From Singulisphaera sp. GP187 (GTDB lineage Bacteria > Planctomycetota > Planctomycetia > Gemmatales > Gemmataceae), in contig CAMDQN010000003.1 in NCBI GenBank assembly GCA_945905925.1, positions 1 to 64,000 on the forward strand: 64,000 nt of DNA, written 5' to 3'. Position numbers and translations under genes: made by a program. Every line of letters begins with the position of its first letter. Position 1 is the stretch's first letter. This document shows, piece after piece, positions 60,507 through 64,000 of the stretch. Under the pieces are notes generated by a model. It saw only the letters and a list, made by a program, of their open reading frames with translations, ran no database searches and was not told the DNA's origin.

Positions 60507-60566
60507 GTTAGCCGCAAGCCGAAGGCGAGCGTCAAGGTGCGCGATCGCCTTCGGCTTGCGGCTAAC
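60507..60566. repeat. Inverted repeat, GTTAGCCGCAAGCCGAAGG family (second copy)
   Basis: Arms of 22 bp (60507-60528 and 60545-60566) match the copy at 10508-10579. The stop codon of the CobW-family gene (60562) lies inside the right arm. Confidence 0.9.
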
Positions 60567-61617
60567 GAGGCAGAAGACTCATCACCAACTCGCGCTCGAA
60601 GGCATCCCAGTCGAGGCCGTTGGCGAAAACTTCGAGGCGGCTGTCGCGGCGATACGTGGTTGGCGCGACGCTCATCGCGGTGCCGGAGCGGTTTACGGTC
60701 GCCCATTCATCGACAAGGTGAAACACGCCTTTCAGACGCGACACTTCCTTGGTGTTCGCGAGCAGCGCGAGGAGCTTTCCCTCGTCGAACACGTCGGCCG
60801 GGTCGAACACCCATCCGCACGCGGGGCCGTTGGGCGTAAGGTAACGCTTCGCGGAAGAACCTCTCCCCCCAACCCCCTCCCCTAAGAAGGGAGGGGGAGC
60901 CAGAACAGAAGGAGAAGAAGCTGTTGCTGCTTCTCTTACTCCCCCTCCCTTTTTAGGGGAGGGGGTTGGGGGGAGAGATTGCCTCTCTTGCGGGTACAGC
61001 GGCAATCGCTCGTCGTTGGCGCTCAGGTCGAGCCACGCGGGGTCGATGCGCCCGTGCGTCGTGCCCGCGATGAGGAGCTTCGGCGGGAACAGTCCGTTGG
61101 CCCAAGTCTGGAAGTCGGTCACCAGTTCCGGGGTCGCGAGGTCGAGTTTGTTCATCACGAGCACGTCGGCCATCTGAATCTGATCGACGAAGATGGGGTT
61201 GTCTCGCATCTCCGGCTTAGCGAAGTCGTGCGGGTCAACGATCCCGAGCGTGGCGCGCACGTCGAGGCGCCCGTGGTAGCTCATGCGGAGCGAGTCGAGT
61301 AGCCGCGCCGGGTGGCCCAACCCCGTCGTTTCGATGATGAGTCGTTCGGGGCGCGCTTCGAGCAGAAGGAAGTGAATTGCGACCGGCAGGAACGGGGCGC
61401 TCGCGCAGCACACGCACCCGCCGCCGACCTCCTTCACCGTCACGCCGTCCGGCGCGCTGCCTTCAATAAATACATCGTCGATGGAAACGGAGCCGTACTC
61501 GTTCACCAGCACCGCCCACCGCGAACCGGGCGCCTTGCGCTGGAGCATGTCGATGACGGCCGTTGTCTTGCCGACACCGAGGAACCCGGTGATCAGATTG
61601 GTCGGAACAGATTGCAT
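60562..61617 (-). CDS. CobW-family GTPase (COG0523) carrying an in-frame palindromic insert
   Basis: The 351-residue product has the P-loop GFLGVGKTT (residues 11-19), the metal motif GGGCVCCASAP, ETTGLGHPARLL and NKLD, so it is a COG0523 GTPase, a family of metallochaperones and cobalamin-related proteins. The C-terminal domain is present (FHLVDEWATVNRSG). Residues 214-252 do not belong to the family: they are encoded by the 117-bp palindromic element at 60861-60977 (PTPSPKKGGG...PPPFLGEGV) and are joined in frame. The end of the gene runs into a second palindrome. Metal identity is unknown. Confidence 0.88.
   Translation of the reverse strand: MQSVPTNLITGFLGVGKTTAVIDMLQRKAPGSRWAVLVNEYGSVSIDDVFIEGSAPDGVTVKEVGGGCVCCASAPFLPVAIHFLLLEARPERLIIETTGLGHPARLLDSLRMSYHGRLDVRATLGIVDPHDFAKPEMRDNPIFVDQIQMADVLVMNKLDLATPELVTDFQTWANGLFPPKLLIAGTTHGRIDPAWLDLSANDERLPLYPQERQSLPPTPSPKKGGGVREAATASSPSVLAPPPFLGEGVGGRGSSAKRYLTPNGPACGWVFDPADVFDEGKLLALLANTKEVSRLKGVFHLVDEWATVNRSGTAMSVAPTTYRRDSRLEVFANGLDWDAFERELVMSLLPR
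60861..60977. mobile_element. Palindromic element inserted in frame in the CobW-family gene
   Basis: The left arm begins CTCTCCCCCCAACC and ends GGGAGGGGG; the right arm is its complement with one mismatch near CCCTTTTTAGGG. The arms are 37 bp and the loop 43 bp, giving 117 bp or 39 codons exactly. The loop matches that of the copy at 63756-63878 at about 38 of 43 positions by hand count. The arms share the AAGAAGGGAGGGG core with the intergenic copy at 8939-9023. Confidence 0.9.
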
Positions 61618-61665
61618 CAGCGCGCCTGGAGGTGGTGCGAAACCGCGAGCGGATTCAAAGCCACA

Positions 61666-62328
61666 TTATAAGATGCCGAACTTCTTGAACGCCTCGGCAG
61701 TGGTCATTCCAGATGCGAGCGCCTTCCGCACCAGGTTCTCGCCGCTCACCTTCTCTTCCGCCAACCGCAGCGTTTCTTCCGCGGCGCTGCTGGGCACGAC
61801 CACCACGCCATCGTGGTCCGCGAGGATCAGGTCGCCGGGGTACACCAGCACGTCCGCGCACGAGATCGGGACGTTGTGCGCTGTCACGTCGAGCCTACCG
61901 AGACTGTCGGCGGGGTGAAACCCAACGTGGAACACCGGGAAGTTCATCGCTTTGATCGCGAGCGAATCGCGTGTCGGGCCGTCGAGGATGACGCCGCGAC
62001 AGCCGCGATAGTTCGCGGAGGTGGAGAGGAGTTCGCCCCAGAAACTGCACGCGCTTTCGGAGACGACGAGGACGTCGCCCGACTGGAGCGAATCGACGGC
62101 CGCGAGTTCGCCCGCGTACGGGTGAGCCGGGACGAGGTCGCGTGCGGGAACGGTCTGCACGGTGAGCGCGAAGCCCGCACACTTTGCTTCGGCCCAGAGC
62201 GGGCGCACGCGCGAGTTCATGCTCTGGTTGCGGAACCCGATCTTGTCGAGCACGTCCGCGACAACGGGCGTGTACAGTTTGGCGAGCCGATCGACCCATT
62301 CGACCAGGCGTTTCGGGGGGCTGCTCAT
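61666..62328 (-). CDS. RraA-family protein (HMG/CHA aldolase-like)
   Basis: The 220-residue product has the RraA fold signature: CAGFALTVQTVPARD, GDVLVVSESACSFWGELLST, GVILDGPTRDS and VYPGDLILADHDGVVVVPSS. Members are either RNase E inhibitors or 4-hydroxy-4-methyl-2-oxoglutarate/oxaloacetate lyases; the family cannot be split by eye here. Its start codon overlaps the stop of the sugar isomerase gene (ATGA), so the two are translationally coupled, which favours a metabolic role. Confidence 0.88.
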   Translation of the reverse strand: MSSPPKRLVEWVDRLAKLYTPVVADVLDKIGFRNQSMNSRVRPLWAEAKCAGFALTVQTVPARDLVPAHPYAGELAAVDSLQSGDVLVVSESACSFWGELLSTSANYRGCRGVILDGPTRDSLAIKAMNFPVFHVGFHPADSLGRLDVTAHNVPISCADVLVYPGDLILADHDGVVVVPSSAAEETLRLAEEKVSGENLVRKALASGMTTAEAFKKFGIL

Positions 62329-63296
62329 GCTTGTGCCACCGCCTTCATCTTGGTGAGGCCGATCTTCGCGACCACGTGCGGGTCTTGCTTCCAGTAATCG
62401 CGGTTGAACAGTTCCAGCGAGAGGAACCCCGCGTATCCCATCTTCCGCAGCGCCGCGAACACTTCTTTGAGTGGTGCGATGCCGTCGCCGGGGTACACGC
62501 GGTCCGCGTCGTTAATCTTGTCGCGCTCGATCTTCGGGTAGTCGTTGACGTGGAAGATCCCGATCGCGGACGCGGAAAGTAATGGAAGCCCCGAGAAGTC
62601 GGAACCGCCTTTGTAGAGGTGGTACACGTCGGGGAGAACGCACCCCCGCGCGTCGCCGCACTCGATGGCGACCAACAAGGCTTCGCCGAGACGCCGAAGC
62701 GTCTTCGAGAAGCCCCAGACTTCGACGATGGGTGTCACGCCCATCTTCGCGCCGACTTCCATCAGTGCCCGGTAGCGGTCGGCCGCAGCGACCAGATCAA
62801 TGATCGGTTGCGTGAACTTCGGGTCGTCGCGTTTGCTGGTGCCCCCGGTCGCGCCGACGGGTGGGGCCGCGATCCGGGGACAGCCGATTTCCGCGGCCCA
62901 GTCCATGTCGCGCTTCGCTTGCTCCAGACCCTTCTTGCGGCGGTCGGCGTCTTCCACAATCCACTCCGCGAAGCCGATCACGTCGGGCACCTTCAGGCCT
63001 GCGTCGGTGATTCGCTTGCGGAGTTCCTTGAGTGTGCCGCCGGATTTCAGGTACGCGTCGATCTCGGAGGTCCACGGCTCGAACGCGTCGTAGCCGGCCT
63101 TCGATGCGATGTCGATGAGGTCGGTTATCGGGCGCGATTTGCCGCCGCCTTTGCCGTCGGCTTCGCGCACGGTGCTGGTATTCAGGCAGAAGCCGAACGC
63201 GTGCTTCGGCGAGTCCGCTTGTGCTTCGCTCGCGGTCATCGCAAGCCCTCCGGCGGCGCCGGCGAGCAGCGCGCGGCGGGAGATGTTGCTAGTCAT
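62325..63296 (-). CDS. Sugar phosphate isomerase/epimerase (AP-endonuclease 2 fold), Tat-type signal
   Basis: The 323-residue product begins with a twin-arginine signal (ISRRALLAGAAGGLAMTA). The AP_endonuc_2 TIM barrel follows (GFCLNTSTVREADGKG, PVVGATGG-like turns, VLPDVYHLYKGGSDFSG, FHVNDYP, FLSLELFNRDYW). The substrate is unknown; related proteins are hydroxypyruvate isomerases or inositol catabolic enzymes. The start at 63296 is set by the signal. It overlaps the RraA-like gene by 4 bp. Confidence 0.87.
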   Translation of the reverse strand: MTSNISRRALLAGAAGGLAMTASEAQADSPKHAFGFCLNTSTVREADGKGGGKSRPITDLIDIASKAGYDAFEPWTSEIDAYLKSGGTLKELRKRITDAGLKVPDVIGFAEWIVEDADRRKKGLEQAKRDMDWAAEIGCPRIAAPPVGATGGTSKRDDPKFTQPIIDLVAAADRYRALMEVGAKMGVTPIVEVWGFSKTLRRLGEALLVAIECGDARGCVLPDVYHLYKGGSDFSGLPLLSASAIGIFHVNDYPKIERDKINDADRVYPGDGIAPLKEVFAALRKMGYAGFLSLELFNRDYWKQDPHVVAKIGLTKMKAVAQA

Positions 63297-63324
63297 TCGC
63301 CTATCCTCGTGTGATGCAATTCTT

Positions 63325-64000
63325 TTACACGAACAGCGCGGCTTCCGCCACAAGTCCCGGGCCGAACCCGAGCGCGACGCACGGCCGAGGGGCGTTCTCT
63401 TCGCGCAATCGCCGCAGGATGAACAGCACGGTAGGGCTGGACATGTTGCCGTATTCCGCGAACACGCTCCGCGACGGCTTGAGGGCTTCGACGGAGAGAG
63501 AGAGACTCTCTTCGACGGCGGACACGATCTTCGGCCCGCCGGGGTGAATGGCCCAGCTCCGCACGTCCGCGAGTGACAACCCGTTGTCACCGAGCCACGC
63601 GCCGAGCCACGGCTTGAGGTGCGTGGCGATTAATCTCGGCACGCGGCGCGACAACGACATCTCGAACCCGTGATCGCCGACGGTCCAACTCATGTCCGCG
63701 ACGGAATCGGGGATGAGGCACGAACCGGAGGCGGCGAGGGACCAAGGGCGCGAAAAACCCCTCCCCGCAACCCCCTCCCCTAAGAAGGGAGGGGGAGACA
63801 GACCAGAAGGAGAAGACGCTGTTGCTTCTTCTCTTGCTCCCCCTCCCTTCTTAGGGGAGGGGGTTGCGGGGAGGGGTTCTTCCGCGCACCCCACCACGGC
63901 CGCGGCTCCGTCGGCGAAGATTGCGTTCGCGATGAGTTTGTCTGCGGCGCTGCCGTAGTAGTAGTGCAGGCTGCTCAGTTCCACGGCGCACACCAGCACG
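63325..64000 (-). CDS. Type III polyketide synthase (chalcone/stilbene synthase family), partial, with in-frame insert
   Basis: The visible 225 residues are the C-terminal part of the enzyme; the 5' end lies beyond the window. The family features are VELSSLHYYYGSAADKLIANAIF-type thiolase core, RSWAIHPGGPKI (His and Gly of the active site), EYGNMSSPTVLF (Asn of the catalytic triad) and GFGPGLVAEAALF at the end. A 41-residue insert (PATPSPKKGGG...PPPFLGEGVAGRG) interrupts the core between AVVGCAEE and WSLAASGSCLI; it is encoded by the palindrome at 63756-63878. The enzyme condenses malonyl-CoA units; the product is unknown. Confidence 0.85.
   Translation of the reverse strand, partial: VLVCAVELSSLHYYYGSAADKLIANAIFADGAAAVVGCAEEPLPATPSPKKGGGAREEATASSPSGLSPPPFLGEGVAGRGFSRPWSLAASGSCLIPDSVADMSWTVGDHGFEMSLSRRVPRLIATHLKPWLGAWLGDNGLSLADVRSWAIHPGGPKIVSAVEESLSLSVEALKPSRSVFAEYGNMSSPTVLFILRRLREENAPRPCVALGFGPGLVAEAALFV
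63756..63878. mobile_element. Palindromic element inserted in frame in the type III polyketide synthase gene
   Basis: Outer arms start AACCCCTCCCCGCAACC and end in the complement. The element is 123 bp or 41 codons, with 40-bp arms and a 43-bp loop. It matches the element in the CobW-family gene in loop and inner stem but differs in the outer stem in both arms together, so that pairing is kept. Confidence 0.9.

Noticed and set aside
60562..61617. The CobW-family gene as the cobalamin riboswitch target
   Set aside because: It is over 7 kb away and on the opposite strand, so the riboswitch cannot control it in cis.
8939..63878. The repeats as a CRISPR array
   Set aside because: They are dispersed, differ in sequence and are palindromic with loops; no regular spacer pattern or cas gene is present.

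Overview
The window looks like chromosomal DNA of a planctomycete, most likely a member of the Gemmataceae. It is GC-rich and codes on both strands. It carries many families typical of Planctomycetes: a DUF1549/DUF1553 cytochrome paired with a DUF1501 protein, a DUF1559 prepilin-like protein, a formylglycine sulfatase, a huge secreted dehydrogenase/cytochrome fusion, an HzsA-like multihaem protein and a TIGR02996 + leucine-rich-repeat protein. No rRNA, tRNA or CRISPR array was seen. This assignment is an inference from gene families, not a database match.

Layout. 1-890: a truncated IS21-type transposase. 1-6.1 kb (minus): a DUF4139 protein and a large secreted glycoside-hydrolase-like protein. 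6.3-15.7 kb (plus): PSD1 cytochrome, DUF1501, a redoxin/cytochrome/copper-monooxygenase-like fusion, a membrane protein and ribBA. 15.7-18.5 kb (minus): Uma2 nuclease, an unknown protein, a broken lipoprotein and a sialidase-like propeller. 18.8-20.0 kb: a stress-type trio (UspA, small Cys-rich protein, CBS pair). 20.1-24.6 kb: DEDDh exonuclease, PQQ-like propeller, serine hydrolase, DUF2891. 24.7-29.5 kb: a MASE1-PAS sensor kinase and a REC-PAS-kinase-REC hybrid. 29.5-32.5 kb: a long gene-poor stretch, then small unknown exported or membrane proteins. 32.6-37 kb (minus): a complete ribose-type ABC importer with a small HTH protein. 37-40.4 kb: an M48-like lipoprotein without its catalytic histidines, and the SWIM/TIGR02996/LRR protein. 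40.5-47.3 kb: pyruvate phosphate dikinase, sulfatase, a propeller-like protein and pyrE. 47.6-60.4 kb: secreted haem proteins, including a 1709-residue fusion, and a cobalamin riboswitch in front of a DUF1559 gene. 60.5-64 kb (minus): a CobW-family GTPase, an RraA-like protein, a sugar isomerase and a partial type III polyketide synthase.

The main observation concerns palindromes. About a dozen long inverted repeats (roughly 40 to 120 bp, several families) sit at or within a few bases of gene ends. They include copies that supply the stop codon of the neighbouring gene. One family, seen between genes at 8939-9023, also occurs INSIDE two genes: the CobW-family GTPase (60861-60977, 117 bp) and the type III polyketide synthase (63756-63878, 123 bp). 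Both insertions are multiples of three, stay open in frame and add a similar Pro/Gly-rich peptide. The two copies differ in their stems in a matched (compensatory) way. This resembles the palindromic elements that insert in genes of Rickettsia and is the best candidate here for an undescribed system.

A second notable point is a well-formed cobalamin riboswitch whose only co-directional gene is a DUF1559 prepilin-like protein, an unexpected target.

Much of the gene content points to extracytoplasmic oxidation and degradation of complex organic matter. Five CxxCH-bearing proteins, two propeller dehydrogenase-like proteins, a sulfatase, a sialidase-like protein and a ribose-type importer could act together in scavenging sugars, but the sequence does not show any single pathway.
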